Assembly (NCBI GenBank): GCA_020850355.1
Contig: JADZEX010000010.1
Coordinates: 62,001-126,000, forward strand
DNA: 64,000 bases
Origin: Fimbriimonadaceae bacterium
GTDB lineage: Bacteria > Armatimonadota > UBA10988
Direction: 5' to 3'
In this document: one piece after another, positions 34,741 through 43,518 of the stretch
Position numbering within the stretch: the first letter of the stretch is position 1
Layout: each line of letters starts with the position of its first letter
Notes under the pieces: model-generated
Told to the model about the DNA's origin: nothing
Seen by the model: the letters and a program-made list of their open reading frames with translations, nothing else
The model's database searches: none
Position numbers and translations under genes: made by a program

Positions 34741-37350
34741 TCACGCTCCCCGCCGCCAGGCCACGATGGCCGTCGGCGCGGCCCGGTGCGGGCCGGGGTG
34801 CGAGCGCTGCGGATGCCCCGTGGCCTGCGCCCGACCGGTGGCGTCCAGGCCGAAGCCGCCGGCCTCCACCGTCGTCAGGCGCTGGCCCTTCCCGTCCACC
34901 GTCGCTGTCCGCACGTGATAGGGCGAGACGCGGCCGTCGCCATGTGTCACCAGCACCAGATCTCCCGGCCCAACCCGCAGGGGCGCATCCAACACCAGAC
35001 CGTCTGCCTCAATGGCCGTCACGGCCACCGTGGCCGGATCGGCCCGCCAGGACTGCTGGTCGACCCGCAGCTCACCCGGACCGACCAGCCACACCGCCAG
35101 CAGGCCCTGCTGGTCGGCCTGCAGGACTGCCGCGGCGCCGGTCGCGAGGATCTGCCGACCTTGCCAGACAGCCTGCAAGCCCTGCGGTTGCAGCAACAGC
35201 AGGTCCTGCCGCTCCGGCCGCTGGCAACGGACCTCAACGGCCGCCAGACAGGCCGGCCAGGCGAGGCGCTGGGCGGCCACCCGCGGCTCGCCGGGGTGGG
35301 GCTCCAGGATGCTCAGAAAAGTGCTCGCCGTCGCCTGACGTCGCCAAAGCAGGCCCGGCATGGTCGCCTCGGGCAGCCGCCGGTCGTCCTCGCCAGCGTG
35401 TCGGATGGTCGGCGCCCGGGCGCTGATCACCTGGTCACCCGGCGCGGTGCAGAGCGTCGCCCGCAGCCCCGCGTCGGCGACCTGGAAGTCGGCCGTGGTG
35501 GCCGCCGTGGCCGTCGCGCGGCGCAGGTCGGACAGAAAGGCGTAGGCCAGGTGCGGCTGAGTCGCGGCCTGCAGTTGCGACTCGGCGGTGGGCAGCTCCG
35601 CCGGCACACCCGCCGGCAGCAGGCTGGGCAACGGGCTGCCCGGCGCCAGGGAGAGCTGCAGCGTCGCCGGCTCGTCCGGCGGGCCCCACAGCAAGTAGTC
35701 GTGCTGCTGCCCGCCGACCACCTCGAAGCAGTCCACCAGGTAGGCCGCGCGGTCGTCCAGGCCGACCTGCAGCACGGTCCGCCGGTAGGTCTGCGCCCGT
35801 TGCGGGTAGACCTCCGGATTGTCGACCGACACCCCGCCCAGGGCGCCGTCGTCGGGCAGCCACCAACGCAGGTTGCCGTCGGTCGGCAGCGCCGCGTTGC
35901 CGAGGGCCTGCGGCTGGCCATCGATCACCACCAGATTGTGCGACAGGCTGGTGATGGTCCAGCCGCGCCAGGCGGTGTGGGTGTAGCCAAGGTCCGGCAG
36001 CCACTCGCGGCCGCGGGCAAACAGGTTCAGCGCCAGCCCATCGCCATGCTGGTGGCCGTAGCCGCCCGACCAGGTCAACCAGGCCTGCTGCTGCGCGGCG
36101 CCGCGCCCGCGACCGAGGCAGGCCTGGCCCAGCGCCCCCAACAGCACGCTGCGCGACTGCTCCAGTGGCGGCCCCTGCTCCAGGGCCCAGGTATCGTGGA
36201 CCGGCAGCCGGCGTCCATTGGGCAGCCGCAGCGCCGCCAGCGCCGCCAGGCTGCGGGCCAGCGCCGGCAGGTCGCGACGCAGGTCCAGGTCGGTCAAGCG
36301 GTCCTGCCCGGCCGGCGGCTGCCAGGTCGGCGGGTCGCTGTAGCCGCGGCTGTAGAGCTGCAACAGCTCGAGGTTGCCGAGCACCTGCTGCTGGTAACTC
36401 GGCGCGCCTTCGGACCAGGCGCCGTCACGGTAGAACTGCGTCGCCATCAGCCGTTGCAGGCGCTGCAGCGGCTCGTGAACATAGCGCGGCTCGCCCAGCA
36501 CGCGGCCCGCTGCGACCAGGTTCCACCAGAGCACCGGGCTCATGTTGCCGTAGTCTTCGCGATTCGCCAGCACCTGCTCGCAGGCGACCTGGAGGAACTC
36601 CTGCTCGAACCGCCGACGCGCCGCGGCGGCGCCCTGCGGCAGCGCCTCCCAGGCGGGGTCGTCGCGCAGCAGGTCGTAAGCCCGCAGCAGCGCCACCGGC
36701 ACGTCGGCGTAGGCCCACCAGTACCAGCGCGCGGTGCGGAAGTTGCTGCGAAACTGCTCCGGCGGCACCTGCCCGTCGTAGATCACCTTCGGCTGAAAGG
36801 GGTAGTCGTAGTGGAAGCAGTACCGCGGGTAGACCGCCGCGAACTGGTCGAGCAGGGTCACCGCCAGCGTCGCGACCGCCGGGTCGGGCTGCACAAACGC
36901 CAGTTGCGCCAGGGCCAGGGCCTGTCGTTCGAGAAACTCGCGCTGCTGGTAGTCACGCCGCGCTTCGAAGAAGTGCCGGTAGCCCTTGGCGTTCTGCCAG
37001 TAGGGGTACTCGACCGTCTCGCCGTTCGGCGCGACATGCCGCTCGACGCCGCTGGTGGGGTACTGCGGTGAGGGGTAACGGTGGCCGCAGTAGCGACACC
37101 TCGCCTGGCCCGGCGCGTGCAGGTCCCAGTCGAGCTGGTCCTCCTGTTTGCCGCCGCTGCAGTTGGCGCAGCCGACGAAGAAGAGCCCGCTCTGCGTTGG
37201 CACGAGCTGGCGCAGGGCCGCTGGTGAGAGCGCCCGCACGGCGGCGGTGGCGTTCCGCAGGCGCGCCAGGTCGCCAGCCCCGACCTGGGGCGGCAACTGC
37301 GGCGCGCCGAGCGCGCAGACCACGGCCATCGTCCAGAGCGCCGTCGGCAT
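34741..37350 (-). CDS. secreted heparinase II/III-like polysaccharide lyase
   Basis: An 869-residue protein. A signal-peptide-like start (MPTALWTMAVVCALGAP) precedes a region with two CxxC pairs, CANC at about 61-64 and CRYC at about 84-87, which could bind zinc. An alpha-helical toroid follows. The C-terminal beta-sheet domain has GGYGHQHGDGLALNLFARGREWLPDLGY, the hallmark of the heparinase II/III-like domain and its catalytic or metal-binding His. It probably cleaves an acidic polysaccharide by beta-elimination. The ATG at 37350 is 63 bp after the xylulokinase gene. The next gene is translationally coupled. Confidence 0.88.
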   Translation of the reverse strand: MPTALWTMAVVCALGAPQLPPQVGAGDLARLRNATAAVRALSPAALRQLVPTQSGLFFVGCANCSGGKQEDQLDWDLHAPGQARCRYCGHRYPSPQYPTSGVERHVAPNGETVEYPYWQNAKGYRHFFEARRDYQQREFLERQALALAQLAFVQPDPAVATLAVTLLDQFAAVYPRYCFHYDYPFQPKVIYDGQVPPEQFRSNFRTARWYWWAYADVPVALLRAYDLLRDDPAWEALPQGAAAARRRFEQEFLQVACEQVLANREDYGNMSPVLWWNLVAAGRVLGEPRYVHEPLQRLQRLMATQFYRDGAWSEGAPSYQQQVLGNLELLQLYSRGYSDPPTWQPPAGQDRLTDLDLRRDLPALARSLAALAALRLPNGRRLPVHDTWALEQGPPLEQSRSVLLGALGQACLGRGRGAAQQQAWLTWSGGYGHQHGDGLALNLFARGREWLPDLGYTHTAWRGWTITSLSHNLVVIDGQPQALGNAALPTDGNLRWWLPDDGALGGVSVDNPEVYPQRAQTYRRTVLQVGLDDRAAYLVDCFEVVGGQQHDYLLWGPPDEPATLQLSLAPGSPLPSLLPAGVPAELPTAESQLQAATQPHLAYAFLSDLRRATATAATTADFQVADAGLRATLCTAPGDQVISARAPTIRHAGEDDRRLPEATMPGLLWRRQATASTFLSILEPHPGEPRVAAQRLAWPACLAAVEVRCQRPERQDLLLLQPQGLQAVWQGRQILATGAAAVLQADQQGLLAVWLVGPGELRVDQQSWRADPATVAVTAIEADGLVLDAPLRVGPGDLVLVTHGDGRVSPYHVRTATVDGKGQRLTTVEAGGFGLDATGRAQATGHPQRSHPGPHRAAPTAIVAWRRGA

Positions 37351-37413
37351 GCCCGCGGCTGGCTCCGCTCTCCCCCTCTTGCCCCACTCGGCCGCCGCTG
37401 CTGGCGCTGCCCG

Positions 37414-38958
37414 CTACCCCATGTGGCGGGCGACCAGACCAGCGGCCTGCGCAAACTGCTCGCGCAAGCGGCCGTACAAAGGACGGTACAAGTCCTGGTA
37501 GACATCTTCATAGACACGCGTCGCCGCGGTTTGGGGCGCGGTTGTCGAAATCGGGCGGATGATCGCCGCACAGGCCGCGTCGACGCTCGGCCAGACGCCG
37601 GTGCCAACGCCGGCCAGCAGGGCCACGCCGAGCGCCGCGCCTTCGTCGATGTTGATCGTCGAGATCGGCAGCCCGAAGACGTCGGCCTGGATCTGGCGCC
37701 ACAGCGCGGACCGGGCGCCGCCGCCGCTGGCGCGGACCTCGCGGATCGGCACGCCGCTGGCTTTCATGATCTCCACCGCATCGCGCAACCCAAAGGCGAC
37801 GCCCTCCAGCACGGCGCGGGCGAGATGCCGCTGGTCGTGGCGCAGGCTGAGGTTCAGGAACGCGCCCCGGGCGTTGGGGTCGGGGTGGGGGGTCCGCTCG
37901 CCCGTCAAGTAAGGCAGGAAGACCAGCCCTTCGCAGCCGGCCGGCGCCGTCGCCGCCGCCGCGGTGATCAGTTCGTAGGGGTCCTGCCCGGTGAGCCTGG
38001 CGACCGCCGTCTCGTCACCGGCCAGGACGTCGCGGTACCAGCGCAATGAGCCGCCGGCGCTCAGCATCACGCCCATGATGTGCCACTTGCCGGGCACCGC
38101 GTGGCAGAAGGTGTGGGTCCGCAGGTCGGCATCCGTGGCGGGCGTGTCGGCGCTGGCGAAGACGACGCCCGAGGTGCCGGTGGAGACCCACAGCAGCCCC
38201 GGCTCGACGATCCCAGTCCCGACCGCGCCCGCGGCACAGTCGCCCGCGCCGCCGACCACCGGCGTGCCGACCGCCAGCCCGGTCGCCGCCGCGGCCGCGG
38301 CGGTCACGGTGCCAGTCACCTCGGGCGACTCGACGACCCGCGGGAACCACTCGGCCGGCAGCTCCAGGCGGTCCAGCAGGGCGGTCGACCAGGTGCGCTG
38401 CGGCACGTTCAGCAGCGCTGTGCCCGAGGCGTCGGAGACTTCAGTGGCAAACTCGCCGGTCAGCTTGTAGCGAAGGTAGTCCTTCGGGAGCAGCACCTGC
38501 CGCAAACGCGCGAAGTGCGCCGGTTCGACATCGCGCAGCCAGAGGATCTTGCCGGCCTGGAAGCCGGTCAGCACCGGGTTGCGGATCTCGCTCACCAGCA
38601 ACTCGCCCGCCGCGGCGTTGATGGCGTCGCATTGCGGGCCGGTGCGCTGGTCGTTCCAGAGCAGCGCCGGCCGGATCACCTCGCCGGCGGCGTCCAGGAA
38701 GACCGAGCCGTGCATCTGGCCGCTCAACCCGACCCCGGTGACGGCGGTGGCCGCGACGCCGGCCTGCTGCAGCACCTGTCGGATGGTGCTGCTGACGGCG
38801 GCCCACCAGTCGGCCGGGTCCTGCTCGGTCCAGCCGGGCTGCGGGGTGTGCAGCGGGTACTCGCCGAGGGCGCTCGCCACCACCGCACCCCGGTCGCTGT
38901 CGAGCAGCATCGTCTTGGCCCCCGAGGTCCCGACGTCGATCCCCAGCAGCAGCGCCAT
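37414..38958 (-). CDS. xylB: xylulokinase
   Basis: A 514-residue FGGY-family kinase that phosphorylates D-xylulose at C5 with ATP. The N-terminal ATPase loop LLGIDVGTSGAKTMLLD, the substrate segment GLSGQMHGSVFLD with LLWNDQRTG, and the C-terminal GGAGDCAAGAVG (catalytic Asp) and ASGGGARSALWRQIQADVFGLPI are all XylB-like. It starts at the ATG at 38958 after GGGAGG. It heads a four-gene operon with a polysaccharide lyase and a beta-mannosidase, which suggests pentose or uronate-derived sugars from the same glycan. No xylose isomerase is present in the window. Confidence 0.93.
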   Translation of the reverse strand: MALLLGIDVGTSGAKTMLLDSDRGAVVASALGEYPLHTPQPGWTEQDPADWWAAVSSTIRQVLQQAGVAATAVTGVGLSGQMHGSVFLDAAGEVIRPALLWNDQRTGPQCDAINAAAGELLVSEIRNPVLTGFQAGKILWLRDVEPAHFARLRQVLLPKDYLRYKLTGEFATEVSDASGTALLNVPQRTWSTALLDRLELPAEWFPRVVESPEVTGTVTAAAAAATGLAVGTPVVGGAGDCAAGAVGTGIVEPGLLWVSTGTSGVVFASADTPATDADLRTHTFCHAVPGKWHIMGVMLSAGGSLRWYRDVLAGDETAVARLTGQDPYELITAAAATAPAGCEGLVFLPYLTGERTPHPDPNARGAFLNLSLRHDQRHLARAVLEGVAFGLRDAVEIMKASGVPIREVRASGGGARSALWRQIQADVFGLPISTINIDEGAALGVALLAGVGTGVWPSVDAACAAIIRPISTTAPQTAATRVYEDVYQDLYRPLYGRLREQFAQAAGLVARHMG

Positions 38959-39012
38959 GATGGCCTCCCTCACGGCGGTCGAGTGTAGCAGAGCCAGGCC
39001 ACCGTCGCAACG

Positions 39013-39041
39013 TCGTCAGGCCGCTGGCGGTGTGCTAGACT
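39013..39041 (+). promoter_or_regulatory. weak candidate promoter, methyltransferase gene
   Basis: TCGTCA (39013-39018) and TAGACT (39036-39041) with a 17-nt spacer fit a sigma70-like promoter at four of six bases each. A start near 39048 favours the second ATG at 39073 as the translation start. Confidence 0.35.
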
Positions 39042-39072
39042 GAGTGCGTCAGGGATGGCCCGGAGCCAGCCG

Positions 39073-40227
39073 ATGCCGACGCCCGGCGGCCCGCCGTTGG
39101 CCCGCTGGTTGGCCCAGTTGCAGGCGACCGCAGGCGCCTCCGCGGCGCTCGAGGCCCTGGCGCGCTGGCCGCGGCACTGGTTTCTCGACGGCGTCTGCGA
39201 CGCCCAAGGGGTGGCGTGGCCGGTCGGTCCGGACTGCGCCGACTCCGCACGCCTGGCGCTGGTCTATCGCGACGAGGCGCTGCCGGTCGCCTGGGAGGCG
39301 GGCCGGGCCGTCAGCAGCACCACGCAGCCGTCGTTGATGCTGACGATGCTGCGCCTGCTGGAGCTGCGGCCCGGGGCTCGGGTGCTGGAGATCGGCACCG
39401 CCACCGGCTGGAACGCGGCGCTGCTGGGCGAGTTGGTGGGTCCCAGCGGCGCGGTCACGAGTCTCGAAGTGGACCCCCGCCTGGCAGCCCTCGCCGCGGG
39501 GCGACTGCGCGCATTGGGGGTCGGGCCGCAGGTGCAGGTCGTCGCCCAGGACGGTTTCGCCGGCCACCCCGCCGCGGCGCCCTTCGACGCCATGGTCGCC
39601 ACGATGGCGTGCCCCGATCTGCCCCCGGCCTGGCTGCAGCAGTTGGCCCCCGGCGGCCGGCTGGTGCTGCCGCTGCTGCTGCCCAACCTGGCCGCCCCGC
39701 TGCTGCGCCTGCGGCGTGAGGCCGCTGGCTGGCAGGGCCAGTTCCATGGCTGGAGCTGGTTCGTGGCGGCCCGCGGCGCGGCCTGGCCGGCGCAGCCGGT
39801 GGTCACCGCCGCGCGGCGCGACCCGCTCTTGGCGCCCTGGCTGGCTGGCCCGGCGCAGCGCTGGGAGCTGCCCTGGGCCGCGGCGGCGGCGGGAGGCAGC
39901 GCGGCCTGCGGGATGTGGTTGCTGGCGACCGCTGAGCCAGGGCTGACGGCCGTGGCGCTGGCGGATCCCGCGGGACCGGAGGTGTGCTGGGCGCTCACCT
40001 CGCCGGCCGGCCTGGCGGTGCTGCAGCCCGGCGCGGTGGTCGGCTACGGTGACCGTGCCGTGGCGCAGCGCCTGCGGGCGGCGGTGGCGCGCTTCCAGGC
40101 GGCCGGCGCGCCGGGACTGCCCGACTGGCTGGTCGCCATCGATCGGCCCGGCGCGGCCGACGCGGTCTTGCGGTACCGCAGCGCGACGCTCACGTTGCAG
40201 CGCCGCGAGCAGCCTTGCGCCGGGTAG
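39073..40227 (+). CDS. PCMT-like SAM-dependent methyltransferase with C-terminal extension
   Basis: A 384-residue protein. It contains the protein-L-isoaspartate O-methyltransferase fold: the substrate segment SSTTQPSLMLTMLRLLEL, the SAM-binding loop RVLEIGTATGWNAALLGELVG, and VVAQDGFAGHP...FDAMVATMACPDLPPAWLQQLAPGG. Ordinary PCMTs have about 215 residues, and here about 160 extra residues follow, as in the PCMT-like enzymes of some actinobacteria and RiPP clusters. It may repair isoaspartate or modify a specific substrate. The ATG at 39073 is preferred over 39055 because CGGAG sits 7 bp before it. Confidence 0.85.
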   Translation: MPTPGGPPLARWLAQLQATAGASAALEALARWPRHWFLDGVCDAQGVAWPVGPDCADSARLALVYRDEALPVAWEAGRAVSSTTQPSLMLTMLRLLELRPGARVLEIGTATGWNAALLGELVGPSGAVTSLEVDPRLAALAAGRLRALGVGPQVQVVAQDGFAGHPAAAPFDAMVATMACPDLPPAWLQQLAPGGRLVLPLLLPNLAAPLLRLRREAAGWQGQFHGWSWFVAARGAAWPAQPVVTAARRDPLLAPWLAGPAQRWELPWAAAAAGGSAACGMWLLATAEPGLTAVALADPAGPEVCWALTSPAGLAVLQPGAVVGYGDRAVAQRLRAAVARFQAAGAPGLPDWLVAIDRPGAADAVLRYRSATLTLQRREQPCAG

Positions 40228-40243
40228 GGCGATGCGTTATCCT
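40215..40243 (+). promoter_or_regulatory. candidate sigma70-type promoter, secreted protein gene
   Basis: TTGCGC (40215-40220), a 17-nt spacer and TATCCT (40238-40243) make a good sigma70-like promoter. The predicted start near 40250 gives a 50-nt leader before the ATG at 40300. The -35 element lies within the last codons of the preceding methyltransferase gene. Confidence 0.5.
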
Positions 40244-40299
40244 CCCGGTACGTCGGGGGTTGGGGACGCCAAACCGTGGCTCGGCGCGAGGTGGGCTCG

Positions 40300-41598
40300 A
40301 TGATTCGGAAGTGCGGCTGGCCCCTGCTGCTGGGGACTCTGGCGTGGTCGGTCTTGCCGGCGCAGACGCTGACCCTGCAACCCGCCCAGGTCTCACACGC
40401 CGTCGCGGTGATCGGCGAGCCGGTCGAGATCGCCGCCGACCTGGCCAACAACAGCGGCGACCCGGTCGCGCCGATCAGCGCCGAGTTGCTCCTGCCGACC
40501 GGCTGGCGGGCCGACCCGGTGCGCATCGATCTGCCGTCGCTGGCACCCTACACCCGGCAACGGCTGCGCTTCCATGCAGTCGCCGACGCCGCCGGCCACG
40601 GCGGCGGGCGGGTGATGATCAGCGCTCCTGGCCTGCTCCAGCCGCTGGCGGCCAACTTCCCGGTGGCCTCGGTGGCCCCGCTCAGCGTGCTGCCATCGAA
40701 GTGGTCGATGCGCGAACGCAGCATGGGGATGGTCTCCGACGACGGCACCATCTACGTCACCACCGGCTCCTACATCGTCTTCCTGCCGAACTGCGGCGGC
40801 GACCGCGGGCCCGGCCTGATCTACGTGCGGCGCGGCGAGGAGTGGGAACGGGTCGCCACCTTCCCGGCGATGGGCCGCATCATCTACGAAGACGGCCCGC
40901 CGCAGAAGCCGGTGATCGCCGAGCACTGGATCTTCCCGACCACCTGGTGGATCCCCCGCGACCCGGCCGGCGACTACCTGATGACGCTCAAGGAGACCTG
41001 GCAGGACGGCCGGGGCCGTCGCTGGATGGCCAAGATGTGGCTCGGGCCGACCAAGGACCCGCGCGTCGTGAAGTGTACCCACGCCTTCTGGTGCGACGGT
41101 GAGGTCAAGCTGCGACGGTACGAAGGTCCGTTGCTGAATGTCGGCGACGGCACCTTCCGAGGCGCCCGGGCGGCGCTCCTGGCGCCGGGTGTGCCGGCGG
41201 CGCAGACCGATCCGGTGCTGCTGCGGGCGGGCCAGGTTGAGCAGGGCGTGGTGGCCGTCGAGCGCCCGAACGGCGGCGTGATCGGGATGCTCTGGGATCC
41301 CAGCCAGCTCTGGGTCGCGGGCAAGGCCACCCCGCAGGTGCTGGTCGCCTCGCCCAACAGCCTGTACCGGCGCGACAACCATTACGTCGGGCTGGTCGTG
41401 CCGCACTTCGCCGCGCGGCAGCCCGCCGACGCGGTCAGCGCGCCGTCTTTCAAGGTCCCCGCGAAGCGGCCGGTCTACGTGCGCTGCGAGCTGTTCGCCA
41501 GCGCCACCGGTGACGTCGCCGAAGCGGCCGCGCTGTGGCGCGACCGGATTGCTGGCGAACTGCGCGCCGACGCCCGGCGGCCGGCGCCACTGCCCTGA
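40300..41598 (+). CDS. secreted protein of unknown function
   Basis: A 432-residue protein with a signal peptide (MIRKCGWPLLLGTLAWSVLPAQ). Residues about 25-125 look like an immunoglobulin-like/NEW3-type beta domain (ISAELLLPTGWRADPVRIDL). The rest is a beta-rich domain with many aromatic and Trp-rich strands (TIYVTTGSYIVFLPN, VIAEHWIFPTTWWIPRDP, MWLGPTKDPRVVKCTHAFWCDGEV). No family is recognised. The ATG at 40300 follows GAGGTG. A sigma70-like promoter precedes it and an ECF-like element follows its stop, so it is probably a single-gene transcript. Confidence 0.75.
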   Translation: MIRKCGWPLLLGTLAWSVLPAQTLTLQPAQVSHAVAVIGEPVEIAADLANNSGDPVAPISAELLLPTGWRADPVRIDLPSLAPYTRQRLRFHAVADAAGHGGGRVMISAPGLLQPLAANFPVASVAPLSVLPSKWSMRERSMGMVSDDGTIYVTTGSYIVFLPNCGGDRGPGLIYVRRGEEWERVATFPAMGRIIYEDGPPQKPVIAEHWIFPTTWWIPRDPAGDYLMTLKETWQDGRGRRWMAKMWLGPTKDPRVVKCTHAFWCDGEVKLRRYEGPLLNVGDGTFRGARAALLAPGVPAAQTDPVLLRAGQVEQGVVAVERPNGGVIGMLWDPSQLWVAGKATPQVLVASPNSLYRRDNHYVGLVVPHFAARQPADAVSAPSFKVPAKRPVYVRCELFASATGDVAEAAALWRDRIAGELRADARRPAPLP

Positions 41599-41599
41599 G

Positions 41600-41625
41600 G
41601 GAACTTCTGCCGCCGGCGCACGCTT
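41600..41625 (+). promoter_or_regulatory. second GGAACTTCT element, possible ECF promoter
   Basis: GGAACTTCT (41600-41608) is identical to the extended -35 at 12290. After 16 nt from GGAAC comes CGCTT (41621-41625), weaker than the CGTTA seen at 12311. The ATG at 41660 lies 60 bp from the element, against 70 bp at the first site. A shared ECF sigma factor is possible. Confidence 0.35.
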
Positions 41626-41659
41626 CAGCCTGACAGGCCCCCAGGGCTGGGAGACGGTG

Positions 41660-42262
41660 ATGCCCGAACGAGTCTACAGTGACCTCGACCTCGACCTGGA
41701 CGACCTGGCGGACGCCATCGTCGACTGGTTCGAACACGACGGTTTCGAGGTGCAGGACTTTCAGGAGGGTCCAGCGATCTTCATCCAGGCCCGCAAGCAG
41801 AACCTGATGACCACCCTCTCGGCCACCAGCCAGGCCCTCAACGTGCGCCTCGCGCCGCTCAGCGCGGGCTTCAAGGTGCAGGTTGGCTCGGGTGAGTGGC
41901 TCGATAAGGGCGTCGGCGCCATCGCCTCGGTGGCGTTGAAGTTTCTCAACCCACTGCTGGCCGTCGGCACCGCCGCCGCGACCGGGTACGGGGTCTACAA
42001 GCAACTGAAGCTGCCGGAGTTGCTGCTCGATTTCATCGACATGTATGTCGACCGGCACGCTGCCCCGCGGCCCGACCGTGAGGTCAGCGAGCGGCGCCCG
42101 CGCCGGGAGCCGGCAGCCGCTGGTGCGCCCACGCCGGCCGAGCCGCCGCCTGGCACTGGCGCGCGCTTCTGCCCCCAGTGCGGCGCAGCGGTGAAGCCCG
42201 CCGACCGCTTCTGCGCCAGCTGCGGCGCCAGGCTCGAGGCAGCGGCCGAACCCGTCGGCTGA
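41660..42262 (+). CDS. zinc-ribbon protein of unknown function
   Basis: A 200-residue protein. An acidic N-terminal domain (about 1-125: DLDLDLDDLADAIVDWFEHDGFEVQDFQEG) ends with a hydrophobic stretch (ASVALKFLNPLLAVGTAAATGYGVYKQ). A Pro/Arg-rich linker follows, then a C-terminal zinc ribbon with two CxxC pairs (FCPQCGAAVKPADRFCASCGARLE), as in DZANK-type proteins. It is probably a small membrane-associated or lipid-contacting protein, but no function can be assigned. The ATG at 41660 follows GGGAG. It is convergent with the epimerase gene and separated from it by a hairpin. Confidence 0.75.
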   Translation: MPERVYSDLDLDLDDLADAIVDWFEHDGFEVQDFQEGPAIFIQARKQNLMTTLSATSQALNVRLAPLSAGFKVQVGSGEWLDKGVGAIASVALKFLNPLLAVGTAAATGYGVYKQLKLPELLLDFIDMYVDRHAAPRPDREVSERRPRREPAAAGAPTPAEPPPGTGARFCPQCGAAVKPADRFCASCGARLEAAAEPVG

Positions 42263-42292
42263 CCCGAGTCGCAGCATCAGCGACCAAAGAAA

Positions 42293-42320
42293 CGGCGGCA
42301 GGCCGGGGGGCCTACCGCCG
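42293..42320. terminator. hairpin between zinc-ribbon and epimerase genes
   Basis: Arms 42293-42304 (CGGCGGCAGGCC) and 42309-42320 (GGCCTACCGCCG) pair over 12 bp with one mismatch, around a GGGG loop. It lies between two convergent stop codons and could terminate both transcripts. No T-tract follows. Confidence 0.6.
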
Positions 42321-42345
42321 CAGGTGCGCTCGACGTGAGAGAGAA

Positions 42346-43464
42346 CTACCCGGCCGCGTGCAACACCGCCCGCTTCGCCGGCTGGTCGAGGTAGAGCCGC
42401 GCCAGCTCGTCCTCGTGGTCGACCACCCAGCGGATGATGCGGTCGTAGCCCTCCTCGACGGTCACTTGCGGCGTCCAGCCGGTGGCCGCGGTGAGGGGGC
42501 GGATGTCGCTGATGTAGATGCAATGGTCGGCCTTGCGGGGGTCCTCTTCGTAGACCACCGGCACCGACCAGCCGAACCGCCGCTCCATCAGAGCAGTCGC
42601 TTCGCGCAAACTGAGGGTGATGTCCCGGCCGCCGCCGACGTTGAAGACCCGGCCGGCGAGCTGGTCGAGCATCCCGATTTCGGTCTCGATCAGGCGGCAG
42701 ATGTCCTCGATGAAGAGCGCGTCGCGGACCTGCTTGCCTGCCCACCCGATGTACTTCAGCGGCAGGCCGAAGTGGAAGGCGATGGCCCACCAGGCGACCC
42801 AGCCCTGGGCCGACTTGCCGAACTGGCCCTCACCTGCGAGGCACGAGAAGCGGTTGATCACCGTCTTCACGCCAAAGGCGTCGCTCCACTCCTGGCAGGC
42901 CAAGTCGGCCATGATCTTGGAGAGGCCGTAGATGCTGTGGTCCTTGCCATCGACCGTGAACTCGGCGCTGAAGCCGTGGTCGGGGTCGAAGCCCGCGGGC
43001 AGCTTGTCGCCGTACTCGGCGGCGATGGCGGCCTTGTCCCAGACCCAGCGGCTGTCCTGCTCGACCACCGGGAACTTGTTGATGTGGACCCCGGCGTAGG
43101 TCTTGTTGGTGCTCCAGAAGACCAGCCCCGCGCCACAGCGGCGGGCGAACTCGAGGGTGTTGAGCAGTCCGATGGTGTTGTTGTTGATGTCGAACAGCGG
43201 GTTGGCGTAGCCATCGATGGCCGACGGCTGGGCGCAGCACTCCAGCACGACTTCGATGTCCTTCGGCAGCGCGACGAAGTCTTCGGCGCAGCGCACGTCG
43301 CCGTGGACGAAGGTGATGCCCTGTTCCTTCAGCCGCGGCAGGTTCAGCTCGCTGCCACGCCGGACCAGGTTGTCCATCACGAAGACGCGGTGCCCCCGCG
43401 CTGCCAGCCACTGGGCCAGGTTGGCGCCCACAAAACCCGCACCGCCGGTGATCAGGATCTTCAT
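42346..43464 (-). CDS. NAD-dependent epimerase, CDP-paratose 2-epimerase-like
   Basis: A 372-residue extended short-chain dehydrogenase acting on nucleotide sugars. It has the NAD loop GGAGFVGANLAQWL (about 7-20) and DINNNTIGLLNTLEFAR. The catalytic pair is in YGLSK (Y-x3-K), with STNKTYAG upstream. The segment LPLKYIGWAGKQVRDALFIEDICRLI resembles CDP-paratose (CDP-tyvelose) 2-epimerases, but the real sugar could differ. The gene follows a GT-C-like membrane protein gene (43519-44739) on the same strand, 54 bp upstream of that gene's 3' end. A link to a surface polysaccharide is therefore plausible. Confidence 0.82.
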   Translation of the reverse strand: MKILITGGAGFVGANLAQWLAARGHRVFVMDNLVRRGSELNLPRLKEQGITFVHGDVRCAEDFVALPKDIEVVLECCAQPSAIDGYANPLFDINNNTIGLLNTLEFARRCGAGLVFWSTNKTYAGVHINKFPVVEQDSRWVWDKAAIAAEYGDKLPAGFDPDHGFSAEFTVDGKDHSIYGLSKIMADLACQEWSDAFGVKTVINRFSCLAGEGQFGKSAQGWVAWWAIAFHFGLPLKYIGWAGKQVRDALFIEDICRLIETEIGMLDQLAGRVFNVGGGRDITLSLREATALMERRFGWSVPVVYEEDPRKADHCIYISDIRPLTAATGWTPQVTVEEGYDRIIRWVVDHEDELARLYLDQPAKRAVLHAAG

Positions 43465-43518
43465 CGCTTGCCTCTCAGAGCCGCCTGCAATACCCCTATC
43501 GTCTGGGGCGGGAGGCTC

